This document shows positions 53,345 to 61,249 of a DNA stretch of 64,000 nt, one piece after another. The notes beneath the pieces are model-generated. The model saw only the letters and a list, made by a program, of their open reading frames with translations. It made no database searches and had not been told where the DNA came from. The DNA is from Pedobacter polysacchareus (GTDB lineage Bacteria; Bacteroidota; Bacteroidia; Sphingobacteriales; Sphingobacteriaceae). A program made the position numbers and the translations under genes. Position 1 is the first letter of the stretch, and each line of letters begins with the position of its first letter. The DNA lies in assembly GCF_019802255.1 (NCBI RefSeq), contig NZ_JAHYSS010000002.1:62001-126000 (forward strand), read 5' to 3'.

Positions 53345-54187
53345 ATGAATTCTTCTTTATATAGCTGTAGGGTAATGCACCATCGGCTGGCGCCTAAAAC
53401 GCACAGCTTTGGCTACCGCGTATACCTGTTTTACCTGGATATTGAAGAACTGCCCATGCTTGCTAAAAAGCTGAGCTGGCTAAGTGTCAATCGCTTTAAC
53501 CTGTTCAATTTTCGGGATAAGGACCATTTGCATTTGCCGGAAGAAAGTGCCGATCAATATCAGGATCCAGGAGAGCAGAGGTCTACTGATCAAAATAAAA
53601 ACCTGCGGGATAAACTTAAGAAATACTTGCATCAAAATGGATTGGAGCTGGGAGCAGGCCGCGTAATGCTGCTTACTAATCTTGCTGTCCTGGGCTATAA
53701 CTTTAATCCGGTTTCATTTTACTTCTGCTTTGATGAGCAGGGGGCTCCACTCTGTGCGGTCGCAGAGATCAGCAACACCTTCCGGGAGATGAAATTGTTT
53801 CTGATTAAAAAAGAAGAAATGGAAGGGGAGAGGTTCCGGCAGCGGGTAGAAAAATATTTCTATGTATCTCCTTTTATTGATCTGGATACGCTATTCGACT
53901 TCGACCTGGCGATCCCCAATGAAAAATTAACCATTCGTATTGATGATTATGATCAGCAGGGTAATCGTTTTTTCCTCAGCACATTGATGGGGGATCGCAA
54001 ACCATTAACCAACACAAATTTGCTGCGTTATTTTTTCTCCATACCCATGATTCCACTTCAGGTGATGACCCTGATTCATTGGCAGGCTTTCTTATTGTGG
54101 AGGAAGAAGTTCTCTTTTCATAAAAAGAAAGCAAACCAACAGCTCCAAAAAGACGTATATAAACCTTTAAAAACAAATTTAAAATGA
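53345..54187 (+). CDS. DUF1365 domain protein
   Basis: A 280-residue protein of the DUF1365 family. Diagnostic segments are SSLYSCRVMHHRLAPKTHSFGYRVYLFYLDIEEL, NLAVLGYNFNPVSFYFCFDEQG and VEKYFYVSPFIDLD. The function is not known, but DUF1365 is almost always found next to the FAD oxidoreductase and CFA-like genes. I chose the ATG at 53345-53347 instead of an upstream TTG. No membrane helix is obvious except a hydrophobic segment near the C-terminus (PMIPLQVMTLIHWQAFLLW). Its stop codon overlaps the start of the next gene (ATGA), so synthesis is coupled. Confidence 0.9.
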   Translation: MNSSLYSCRVMHHRLAPKTHSFGYRVYLFYLDIEELPMLAKKLSWLSVNRFNLFNFRDKDHLHLPEESADQYQDPGEQRSTDQNKNLRDKLKKYLHQNGLELGAGRVMLLTNLAVLGYNFNPVSFYFCFDEQGAPLCAVAEISNTFREMKLFLIKKEEMEGERFRQRVEKYFYVSPFIDLDTLFDFDLAIPNEKLTIRIDDYDQQGNRFFLSTLMGDRKPLTNTNLLRYFFSIPMIPLQVMTLIHWQAFLLWRKKFSFHKKKANQQLQKDVYKPLKTNLK

Positions 54188-55425
54188 GGTCGTCGCTTGC
54201 CATTACCAGACACAGAGCTGGATTTTACGAGAAACTAGTCTTGAATGCCCTGTCTAAAATGACAAAAGGCAGTTTAAAGATTACCTTGCCAGATGCTCAG
54301 GAAATACAAATTGGGGAACCGCAATCAGTACTAAAAGCCAATATTCAAGTCACAGATGCCACCTTTTTTAAAAACCTGATACTATATGGCGACATAGGTT
54401 TTGGCGAAGCCTATGTAGATGGTTTATGGGAAACAGACAGTATTACCAATGTCATCAAATGGGTGTTACTTAATATAGAAAATGCACCTTCTGTTTCTGG
54501 AAGTCAGCATAAAACCTGGGCATTAAACGTATTTAAATGGTTAAATAGGGTATACCATAACAGCAGGTCAAACAGCATCTCCGGTTCTCAAAAAAATATT
54601 TCTGAGCATTACGACCTGAATAACGATTTCTTCTCGCTGTTTCTGGATCCTTCTATGACCTATTCCAGTGGTTATTTTTATAAAGAAGGATTGACTCTTG
54701 CAGCAGCCCAGGACGCAAAATACCAGAGGCTTTGTACGCAGCTGTGCTTAAAATCTACAGATCATGTGTTGGAAATTGGAAGTGGCTGGGGGGCGAATGC
54801 CATCTTTATGGCTAAAAATTACGGCTGTAAAGTTACCTCTGTAACCATTTCTAAAGAACAGCAGTATTGGGCAATGGATCAGGTTCGCGCAGCCGGTTTA
54901 TCTGACCTGGTTACTGTGGAAATTATGGATTACAGAGACCTTAAAGGAAGCTTCGATAAAATAGTTTCTATTGAGATGCTGGAAGCAGTAGGACATAATT
55001 ATTATCAGGAATATTTTAGTAAATGTAATGAGTTGCTAAAAGCTGAGGGGATCCTTGCCTTTCAGGTGATCACCAGTCCGGACTCCAGATATGATAGCTT
55101 GCGTAAAGGGGTAGACTGGATTCAGAAGCATATATTTCCGGGGTCTTTACTGCCATCTGTAGCGAAAATAAATGAGGCGATCAATAAAACCAGTAACCTG
55201 ACCTTGGTTGATTTAAAGGATTTAGGCTTAGATTATGAACGAACACTACAATTGTGGATGGAACAGTTTAACAGGCACCGTTTGGCAGTGAAAGCGCTAG
55301 GCTTTGACGACCGGTTTATTCGAAAGTGGCAATATTATTTTAATTATTGTGAAGCGGCTTTTGCGATGAGGAACATCAATGTAATGCAGATGGTGTATGT
55401 GAGGCCGAACAATACCAGCAGGTAA
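54184..55425 (+). CDS. Cyclopropane-fatty-acyl-phospholipid synthase family methyltransferase
   Basis: A 413-residue enzyme with the full two-domain layout of CFA synthase. The N-terminal 135 residues include the membrane-interacting domain (GDIGFGEAYVDGLWETD). The SAM-binding domain has LEIGSGWGANAIFMA (196-210). The active-site region reads SIEMLEAVGHNYY, with the catalytic glutamate but Ala in place of the His of FEH. The substrate-binding ITSPDSRYDSLRKGVDWIQK and HIFPGSLLPSV motifs are intact. It adds methylene or methyl groups to unsaturated phospholipid chains. It is the last gene of the cluster and overlaps the DUF1365 gene by 4 bases. Confidence 0.9.
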   Translation: MRSSLAITRHRAGFYEKLVLNALSKMTKGSLKITLPDAQEIQIGEPQSVLKANIQVTDATFFKNLILYGDIGFGEAYVDGLWETDSITNVIKWVLLNIENAPSVSGSQHKTWALNVFKWLNRVYHNSRSNSISGSQKNISEHYDLNNDFFSLFLDPSMTYSSGYFYKEGLTLAAAQDAKYQRLCTQLCLKSTDHVLEIGSGWGANAIFMAKNYGCKVTSVTISKEQQYWAMDQVRAAGLSDLVTVEIMDYRDLKGSFDKIVSIEMLEAVGHNYYQEYFSKCNELLKAEGILAFQVITSPDSRYDSLRKGVDWIQKHIFPGSLLPSVAKINEAINKTSNLTLVDLKDLGLDYERTLQLWMEQFNRHRLAVKALGFDDRFIRKWQYYFNYCEAAFAMRNINVMQMVYVRPNNTSR

Positions 55426-55592
55426 GATTCCTGCGGTAGATAAAAAAAGATTAAATTTCTAAATCTACATCATTACTTTCAGACTGAAATCTTTTGCCCT
55501 GGAAAGGGAATAAATTTTCTAGGTCTAAAAGTAACGATATAGATTTTCAGGCATAAAACCCAGTATTTGACGATAGGGTAGTTCTTTATTAC

Positions 55593-55626
55593 GCCGTATT
55601 CTGATTATTGCCGTATTCTGATCATT
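55593..55626. repeat. Tandem 17-base duplication
   Basis: GCCGTATTCTGATTATT (55593-55609) is followed directly by GCCGTATTCTGATCATT (55610-55626), differing by one base. It lies between the convergent ends of the last lipid gene and the SH3-domain gene. It seems a simple duplication. Confidence 0.85.
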
Positions 55627-55635
55627 ATTAAGGTA

Positions 55636-56058
55636 TTACTCTACTGGAGTTAAGTATTGTGTATACGAATAACCTTGTTCTCCATCATCGGTTTTAATGA
55701 GCCACCACTGGTCATTTTCTTTTCCCACAAGTGTTACAATTTCATGGCGGGCAGCTTTTCCAACGATATCATCATTGGTACTAGGACCTTTGCGGATGTT
55801 GAGGTTGGAGCTGTTCGTAGTTACCTTTAGCTTAGCGCCTTCAGGGATACCGGCTACACTATTGATGTTCATCACGAGGTCTCCTGAAGCATAATTTGGA
55901 TCAAGACGTTCGTAAGTATCCCAGAGCTGTTGTTTTACAGCGCCACTGGTAGCGCCATCAATATATAATACGCCATCCTGTTCGCGAACATTTAAGTCGT
56001 TTACACCTGCGTTGGTTGCCGCATCAATAAGTTCTTTATATTTTTCTTGTAAAGCCAT
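55636..56058 (-). CDS. BON-like and SH3-domain protein
   Basis: A 140-residue protein. The N-terminal half (about 1-67) resembles a BON domain, with IDAATNAGVNDLNVREQDGVLYIDG. The C-terminal half (75-137) is a bacterial SH3 domain (LNIRKGPSTNDDIVGKAARHEIVTLVG...WWLIKTDDGEQGYSYTQYL). It has no signal peptide or lipobox, which is odd for SH3b, a domain usually acting in the envelope. The preceding gene on this strand encodes a BON lipoprotein 17 bases away, so the two form one operon and may act on the same target. Confidence 0.8.
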   Translation of the reverse strand: MALQEKYKELIDAATNAGVNDLNVREQDGVLYIDGATSGAVKQQLWDTYERLDPNYASGDLVMNINSVAGIPEGAKLKVTTNSSNLNIRKGPSTNDDIVGKAARHEIVTLVGKENDQWWLIKTDDGEQGYSYTQYLTPVE

Positions 56059-56075
56059 TTTTCTGTCCTCCTGGA

Positions 56076-56567
56076 TTATTTAATCACCAATTGATTGTCT
56101 ACCTTTTTAGGTTTCAAGGCATTCAATGCCATCATTAATTTTTGAAGGTCGGCTTTTTTAAGTTCTCCTTTTAAAGTAACCACACCATCATTCACTGTTG
56201 CCGCAACCGTAGGGAAGTCCTTTGTGGCATCTTTTACTGCAAGTGCTAATGGGGTATCTGCACTCACTTCAACTTTAGCGACTTCTACAGTTAGGTTATT
56301 CACTACAGATTTTACTCCTGGAACTGCTGCTGCAGCTTTTCCCAAAGCATCTTTACTCGCTTCGTCTGTCACCTGTCCGGTGATTGTAACCACACCTTTG
56401 TCGACTGCAACACCTGAAGCAGATAAGTTAGGGCTCGACTGGATGGCAGTTTCAACCGCGGTTTTTAGATCAGCATCTTTCGGCGTGCTTTTACATCCAG
56501 CAATTGTAGCCACCATAAAGGCAGTTACCATAACCAGAGCCATCATTTTGCTCATTAGTTTTTTCAT
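56076..56567 (-). CDS. BON-domain lipoprotein
   Basis: A 163-residue lipoprotein. I place the start at the ATG at 56565-56567 (MKKLMSKMMALVMVTAFMVATIAGC), which gives the lipobox IAGC (Cys25). The mature part has two BON domains (about 33-95 and 104-162). Each shows the core pattern GVVTITGQVTDEA or GVVTLKGELKKAD. BON domains bind phospholipid or other envelope material. The SH3/BON protein gene follows 17 bases later. The upstream region contains a 16-base tandem repeat. The protein probably responds to envelope or osmotic stress, inferred from the OsmY-like family. Confidence 0.9.
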   Translation of the reverse strand: MKKLMSKMMALVMVTAFMVATIAGCKSTPKDADLKTAVETAIQSSPNLSASGVAVDKGVVTITGQVTDEASKDALGKAAAAVPGVKSVVNNLTVEVAKVEVSADTPLALAVKDATKDFPTVAATVNDGVVTLKGELKKADLQKLMMALNALKPKKVDNQLVIK

Positions 56568-56687
56568 GTTTAGATAGATTTTGTTTAAACTATTGTTGCT
56601 CACCCTTTTTGTGAAGCGTGTATCTACAAGATAACTAAATAACTTAACGTCTGATGTTAAAAAAAGTTTAACATTTAAAGAAAATCA

Positions 56688-56766
56688 CCTCCCTGAAATT
56701 AGCCTCCCTACAATTTAACCTCCCTACAATTTAACCTCCCTACAATTTAACCTCCCTGCCATTTAA
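56688..56766. repeat. Five-copy tandem repeat, 16-base unit
   Basis: The unit CCTCCCTACAATTTAA is present in three perfect copies (56703-56750). One divergent copy precedes them (56688-56702) and one follows (56751-56766). No inverted symmetry is seen within the unit. It lies upstream of the BON lipoprotein gene and downstream of the DEAD-box helicase gene, so it may be a regulatory site or a simple tandem duplication. Confidence 0.92.
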
Positions 56767-56792
56767 CTTCCCCAAGTATTTTGACCATTAAC

Positions 56793-56886
56793 AAAAAAAG
56801 CAAGCATGCTATGAGAAGACCTAGAAAATTTTACCCTTTTTCAGGGTAAAAGATTTCAGTCGTCGAATAGTCTTGCTTGCTTTTTT
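56793..56886. terminator. Nested hairpin, probable helicase terminator
   Basis: An outer stem AAAAAAGCAAGC (near 56794-56805) pairs with GCTTGCTTTTTT (56875-56886). An inner hairpin TTTTACCCT/AGGGTAAAA (56829-56851) has the loop TTTTC. Further short pairing (AAGAC/GTCTT) is possible between them. On the minus strand it lies 30 bases after the helicase stop and ends in a T run, so it probably terminates that transcript. The length and branching are larger than a usual terminator. Confidence 0.6.
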
Positions 56887-56916
56887 AGAAGAAGGTTAAA
56901 GTACCTCCCCTCTCTT

Positions 56917-58284
56917 TTATCCTTTTGCTGTGCTGCCTTTAGAGCTCCATCTGCGGCTACCGCTGCTTGGTGTTCTTTTCGCTCCGCTCAGGTTAGGCTC
57001 GCGTTGTCCGCCACCTTGACCTTTACCGCCAGATGGTTTACCACCACCATTACCACCTCTGCTATTTCCGCCACGAGAACCGCCACCACCACGTGAACCA
57101 CCGCCACCTTTAGGTTTTTCAGTTGCCGCGCTCATCAGGCTCTGCCAGCTCATTGCATACGGATGATCTTCCGTTACCGGAATGCTCAGCGCAATTAATT
57201 TCTCAATATCTTTCAAAAAATCTCTTTCTTCTGCATCACAGAAAGAAAGCGCTGTTCCACTTAATCCTGCACGACCCGTACGGCCGATTCTGTGTACATA
57301 AGTTTCTGGAATGTTTGGCAATTCATAATTGATCACATGTGCCAATTCATCCACATCAATACCACGTGCTGCGATATCTGTAGCCACAAGAATCCTTGTT
57401 GCTTTGGCTTTGAAATTAGTCAATGCCCTTTGTCTGGCATTTTGTGATTTATTACCGTGAATTGCTTCCGCTTTAATTCCTACTTTGATCAGGTCTTTAA
57501 CAATACGGTCTGCACCATGTTTCGTTCTGGTGAAAACCAATGCTGTTTCGATCGACTTATCCTGTAAGATGTGAATCAATAAGTTTTTCTTATCGTTCTT
57601 CGCTACGAAAAACATTTCTTGTTTGATCTTTTCGGCAGTAGAAGATACTGGAGTAACCTCAACTTTCAAAGGATTTGTTAAGATCGTATCTGCAAGTTTT
57701 TGAATCTCTTGCGGCATGGTAGCCGAGAAAAACAAAGTCTGTCTTTTTACAGGCAGTTTGGCAATTACTTTTTTAACATCATGAATGAATCCCATGTCCA
57801 GCATTCTGTCGGCTTCATCCAGAACAAAGATTTCAACATCCTTCAGGTTGATAAAACCCTGGTTCATTAAATCTAATAGTCTGCCTGGAGTGGCGATCAA
57901 AATATCTACACCACGGTTTAGTGCATCAGTTTGTGCTTTTTGGCCCACACCACCGAAGATCACCAAATGACGAAGCGGTAAGTTTTTACCATACGCTTTA
58001 AAGCTTTCCTCAATCTGGATGGCCAATTCGCGTGTTGGTGTTAAAACCAATGCTTTGATGTTCTTATGAACTTTAGTATTTGTGTGAGGCTTGCTCAGCA
58101 ACTGAAGCATAGGAATTGCGAAAGCGGCAGTTTTACCTGTACCGGTTTGCGCGCAGCCTAATAAATCTCTGCCTTGAAGTATAGTTGGGATGGATTGTTC
58201 TTGTATGGGGGTAGGTTGTGTATAACCTTCTGTTTGGAGCGCTTTTAAAATTGGCTCAATCAGGTTTAATTCTTCGAATAACAA
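56917..58284 (-). CDS. DEAD-box ATP-dependent RNA helicase
   Basis: A 455-residue RNA helicase. The core motifs are complete: Q motif (TPIQEQSIP), AQTGTGKT (motif I), PTRELAIQ (Ia), DEAD (II), SAT (III), [12 protein letters not shown] (V) and [10 protein letters not shown] (VI). The C-terminal 65 residues are a Gly/Arg/Ser-rich tail with [14 protein letters not shown] repeats, an RNA-binding extension usual in Bacteroidota RhlE-type helicases. It probably acts in ribosome assembly or cold adaptation. It appears monocistronic, with a terminator after it. Confidence 0.95.
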   Translation of the reverse strand: MLFEELNLIEPILKALQTEGYTQPTPIQEQSIPTILQGRDLLGCAQTGTGKTAAFAIPMLQLLSKPHTNTKVHKNIKALVLTPTRELAIQIEESFKAYGKNLPLRHLVIFGGVGQKAQTDALNRGVDILIATPGRLLDLMNQGFINLKDVEIFVLDEADRMLDMGFIHDVKKVIAKLPVKRQTLFFSATMPQEIQKLADTILTNPLKVEVTPVSSTAEKIKQEMFFVAKNDKKNLLIHILQDKSIETALVFTRTKHGADRIVKDLIKVGIKAEAIHGNKSQNARQRALTNFKAKATRILVATDIAARGIDVDELAHVINYELPNIPETYVHRIGRTGRAGLSGTALSFCDAEERDFLKDIEKLIALSIPVTEDHPYAMSWQSLMSAATEKPKGGGGSRGGGGSRGGNSRGGNGGGKPSGGKGQGGGQREPNLSGAKRTPSSGSRRWSSKGSTAKG

Positions 58285-58394
58285 TGTGTTTGTCTTTTAA
58301 TGTATAATAATGAAACGAAAGAATATCGTTCAATGCAAAGATACGTATAACTTTTGGCTTTTAGGTAATTCGCTTATTTCTGGTTAAGTGGCTG

Positions 58395-59741
58395 TTAGTT
58401 AGTTGGTTTGTTTTCTTTGAAGCGGCTAAAAAATAATAAGGCGAGCACACAGAGTACAAAGCCAACGACTCCATTTAAGCGCAGTCCATAATCATGTCCG
58501 GGGTCTTTTCCGTACACGGTGAGCATGGCGAAAATAGCAATTCCCAGCGTCTGACCGAGTTTCACAAACAGGTATTTTACCGCAAAAAACATCCCTTCAT
58601 GGTTTTCTCCTGTTTCTTCGGTGTCTTTCTGGGCAATGTCGGCAAGGATGGCATTGGGTAGAATGCCGAGTGCAGCAAGGGGGAAGGAAGCACAGCACAC
58701 CAGGATGGCCATCTGCATGGTTGGCGAAAAAGGAAGTTTACCCAGGAAAAATATAGTCACAAATATCAGGCTGAGCACCCCAAAAGCAACGAGTACCAAT
58801 GGTTTTTTACCAAATCTTTTAGCTCCATAATTGATGAAGGGATAGAAGACCAGGGACAGCAGGACCATGATGCCCATAAACTTCCCACCGTCGGAATCTG
58901 GTAAACCCAATAACACGGTGACGAAGAACAGCAGTCCACTGGAAATGATGCTCAATGCGATGTAATAGCTGAAATCTGAAATCAGGTAATATTTGAAATT
59001 TGAATTCCTGAACGTATTTTTTATCGCTGGCAGCAATGCGATATGTGTGGGCTTCGCATTGGTATATTCTTTTTCATTGATAAAGATAATGGGCAGGATC
59101 ATGACCAACCCGGAGAAAATACTGAGGCCCCAGATGGTATACTGCAAGGCTTCTGCACGTTCGGTTAGCGGAAAAAATTGCTGAATCAGGTCGGCATAAT
59201 TATTACATAAAGCGGCCAGGATCATCCCCAAAACAAAACCAACCTGCTGATACGTAGAAAGGCGTACTTTCTGATTAGCACTATGGGTCAGCTCTGCCAG
59301 CAAAGCATTGTATGGGATGATGTAAGTGGTGACCGAAATGAAAAAGCCAGCCAGCACAAAAGTCAGCCACCAGGCATTGGTAATGCTTTCAGCCTTCACC
59401 AATGGATAGAAAACTAAGGCGCAAAAAATAACTGCGGGTACAATCGCGTATTTCATGATCGGGATTCTCCGGCCTTTGGGATGGGTGCTGGTATCACTTA
59501 CCGAAGCGATAAAAGGATCGTAAAGGGCATCAAATAACCTGCCGGAGGCGGCAATGAGTGATAAAATATTGAAAGCCCCGAATACCAATAATTGTGGCAC
59601 CAGCGGATATAAACCAGAATTGTTTGGCGGTAGATAAAAGTAAGGTAGCATCACAATGATCAGATTGGTCATGATACTCCAGCCCATCATTCCGGCAGCG
59701 TAGGCGATTTCTTTTCTTAAAGGCAGTGGTTTTATCGGCAT
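58395..59741 (-). CDS. MFS transporter, GPH (glycoside-pentoside-hexuronide) cation symporter type
   Basis: A 448-residue inner-membrane transporter with about 12 membrane helices. The N-terminal MPIKPLPLRKEIAYAAGMMGWS and the segment LFDALYDPFIASVSDTSTHPKGRRIP are the MFS_2/GPH signature, including the cation-site-like Asp (FDALYDP). A second repeat follows (FPLAALGILPNAILADIAQKD). Members carry sugars or other solutes with H+ or Na+. The substrate is unknown. It starts 38 bases after the APC permease gene on the same strand, and the two are probably co-transcribed. Confidence 0.88.
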   Translation of the reverse strand: MPIKPLPLRKEIAYAAGMMGWSIMTNLIIVMLPYFYLPPNNSGLYPLVPQLLVFGAFNILSLIAASGRLFDALYDPFIASVSDTSTHPKGRRIPIMKYAIVPAVIFCALVFYPLVKAESITNAWWLTFVLAGFFISVTTYIIPYNALLAELTHSANQKVRLSTYQQVGFVLGMILAALCNNYADLIQQFFPLTERAEALQYTIWGLSIFSGLVMILPIIFINEKEYTNAKPTHIALLPAIKNTFRNSNFKYYLISDFSYYIALSIISSGLLFFVTVLLGLPDSDGGKFMGIMVLLSLVFYPFINYGAKRFGKKPLVLVAFGVLSLIFVTIFFLGKLPFSPTMQMAILVCCASFPLAALGILPNAILADIAQKDTEETGENHEGMFFAVKYLFVKLGQTLGIAIFAMLTVYGKDPGHDYGLRLNGVVGFVLCVLALLFFSRFKENKPTN

Positions 59742-59779
59742 ATTCTATAATTCGGGTACTGGTCTGTTTTAAGGCTAAG

Positions 59780-61138
59780 TTAGGTTTTGGTGTGCTGTTT
59801 CCGGAGATAATGATTGAGAAAATAGAGCAGAATAAAAGCAGCAAAGATCAGCAGGCCATTTCTGCCGGCTTCTTGGTCACTGAAATAGATGCTGAAGCCT
59901 ACAAAAGAATAGGCGGTAATAAAAATCAATGGCAGCAGCGGATAAAGTTTCATGCTGTAAATGGTATTCTTGTCCAGATGGGCAGTTTTTTTCCTCAGGA
60001 AAAAGATCGTTGCTGCAGAGCTGGCCATCCCGATACAGTCTAAAAATATGGTGTAATTTAAAATCTTATCGAAGGTTTGTGCATACAATAGTGTGAAAAT
60101 AGAAATCACAGAAAATACACTGAGACTCACAAACATCACCTCATTTTTTTTGCTCTTTTTACTAAATACGGCGGGTAGGGCTCTTTCTTCGCCCATAGCA
60201 TACATCACCCTCGGGTTGCTCAGTAAATTCACATTTACATAACCCAATACAGAAAAGTAAACCAGGCAGGAGAGGATCGTGAAACCCATTGGGCCGAATA
60301 ATTTTCCGGCAAGGATGGCAGCAATACTTTCGGCAGTTTTCAATTGTTCAAATCCAATCACCTTTACATAAGCATAATTGATGGCCATATACAAGACAAT
60401 AATTATGGCAAGGCCGATCATAATGGCGCGGGGAATCACTTTGCTGGGTTCTTTCGTTTCGCCGCCAAAATTGATGCTTTGCTGGTAGCCGCCAAAGGTA
60501 AAGGAGATCGCAATCAGGCAGACGCCGAGTGCCTTTCCATAATCCATCCAATCAGGTGCAACACCGGTGATCGTTTTAAACTCCGGTAAGCTATTGCTGA
60601 TATTTGCGGCTCCTGGACCGGTAAAGATGGCGCAGATCAAGATCAGCACCATACCTATTTTTACCATCGACAATACATTTTGTGTCTTTGAGCTCACTTT
60701 TAATCCGAATAAATTGAGCAGATAAAACAAGAAAATGGTCACTGCAGCAATCACAATCCTATAAAATTCTGTTTGCAGTTCGAGGGGAAGAATGATTTTA
60801 CTAAAGTACTCGGCACCAATCAGGGAAACTCCTGCAACAGAAGCGGCATTGGAAACCACGATGATACAATTGATGGCAAAGGCAATAGAAGGATGGTAAA
60901 ATGCAGAGAAAATCTTGTAGTAACCGCCGGTAACAGGGAATCTCGAACCGATTTCGGCATAAGTCAGTGCGCCGCAAAGGGCAACTAGTCCACCAATGAT
61001 CCATGCAGAGAAAAACAACTCCGGAACCTGTGACGCTGCAGCCACATTTATCGGTGTCCGGAAGATGCCCATCCCGATCACCAAACTAACCACAATCATA
61101 GATAAGTCGAAGAGGGAGAGCTGTTTCTTCTCAGGCAT
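59780..61138 (-). CDS. APC-family amino acid permease
   Basis: A 452-residue inner-membrane transporter of the amino acid-polyamine-organocation superfamily. About 12 helices are visible. The first helix region IVVSLVIGMGIFRTPINVAAAS has the substrate-binding GxGIF motif typical of APC/LAT-like permeases, and ALCGALTYAEIGSRFPVTGGYYKIF is the second signature. The substrate is not known; basic or neutral amino acids are common. It is upstream of the MFS gene on the same strand and divergent from parE. Confidence 0.92.
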   Translation of the reverse strand: MPEKKQLSLFDLSMIVVSLVIGMGIFRTPINVAAASQVPELFFSAWIIGGLVALCGALTYAEIGSRFPVTGGYYKIFSAFYHPSIAFAINCIIVVSNAASVAGVSLIGAEYFSKIILPLELQTEFYRIVIAAVTIFLFYLLNLFGLKVSSKTQNVLSMVKIGMVLILICAIFTGPGAANISNSLPEFKTITGVAPDWMDYGKALGVCLIAISFTFGGYQQSINFGGETKEPSKVIPRAIMIGLAIIIVLYMAINYAYVKVIGFEQLKTAESIAAILAGKLFGPMGFTILSCLVYFSVLGYVNVNLLSNPRVMYAMGEERALPAVFSKKSKKNEVMFVSLSVFSVISIFTLLYAQTFDKILNYTIFLDCIGMASSAATIFFLRKKTAHLDKNTIYSMKLYPLLPLIFITAYSFVGFSIYFSDQEAGRNGLLIFAAFILLYFLNHYLRKQHTKT

Positions 61139-61198
61139 AAGGGATTTGTTTTATTCCTTGAATATACACGAAAATGTGTATTTGTTGAAACTTTGATG

Positions 61199-61228
61199 TT
61201 GATTCCCCGGCATATTACCTTAAATTTG
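61199..61228 (+). promoter_or_regulatory. Promoter of parE
   Basis: TTG at 61199-61201 and TAAATTTG at 61221-61228 are separated by 19 bases. Both match the Bacteroidota vegetative promoter (TTG-N19-TAnnTTTG) exactly. The start codon is 21 bases after the -7 element. Confidence 0.75.
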
Positions 61229-61249
61229 TAATTCTACTCAAATTACATC

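Larger units (their letters stand above)
56568..56916. other. Intergenic region with a tandem repeat and a nested hairpin
   Basis: A 349-base stretch between the helicase end and the BON lipoprotein start. It contains the 16-base repeat array at 56688-56766 and the nested hairpin at 56793-56886. No gene is supported. The upstream part of the BON gene (56568-56687) is A+T-rich and presumably holds its promoter. Confidence 0.5.

Noticed and set aside
56688..56766. Possible CRISPR array
   Set aside because: The copies are tandem without spacers, the unit is only 16 bases and no cas gene is in the window.
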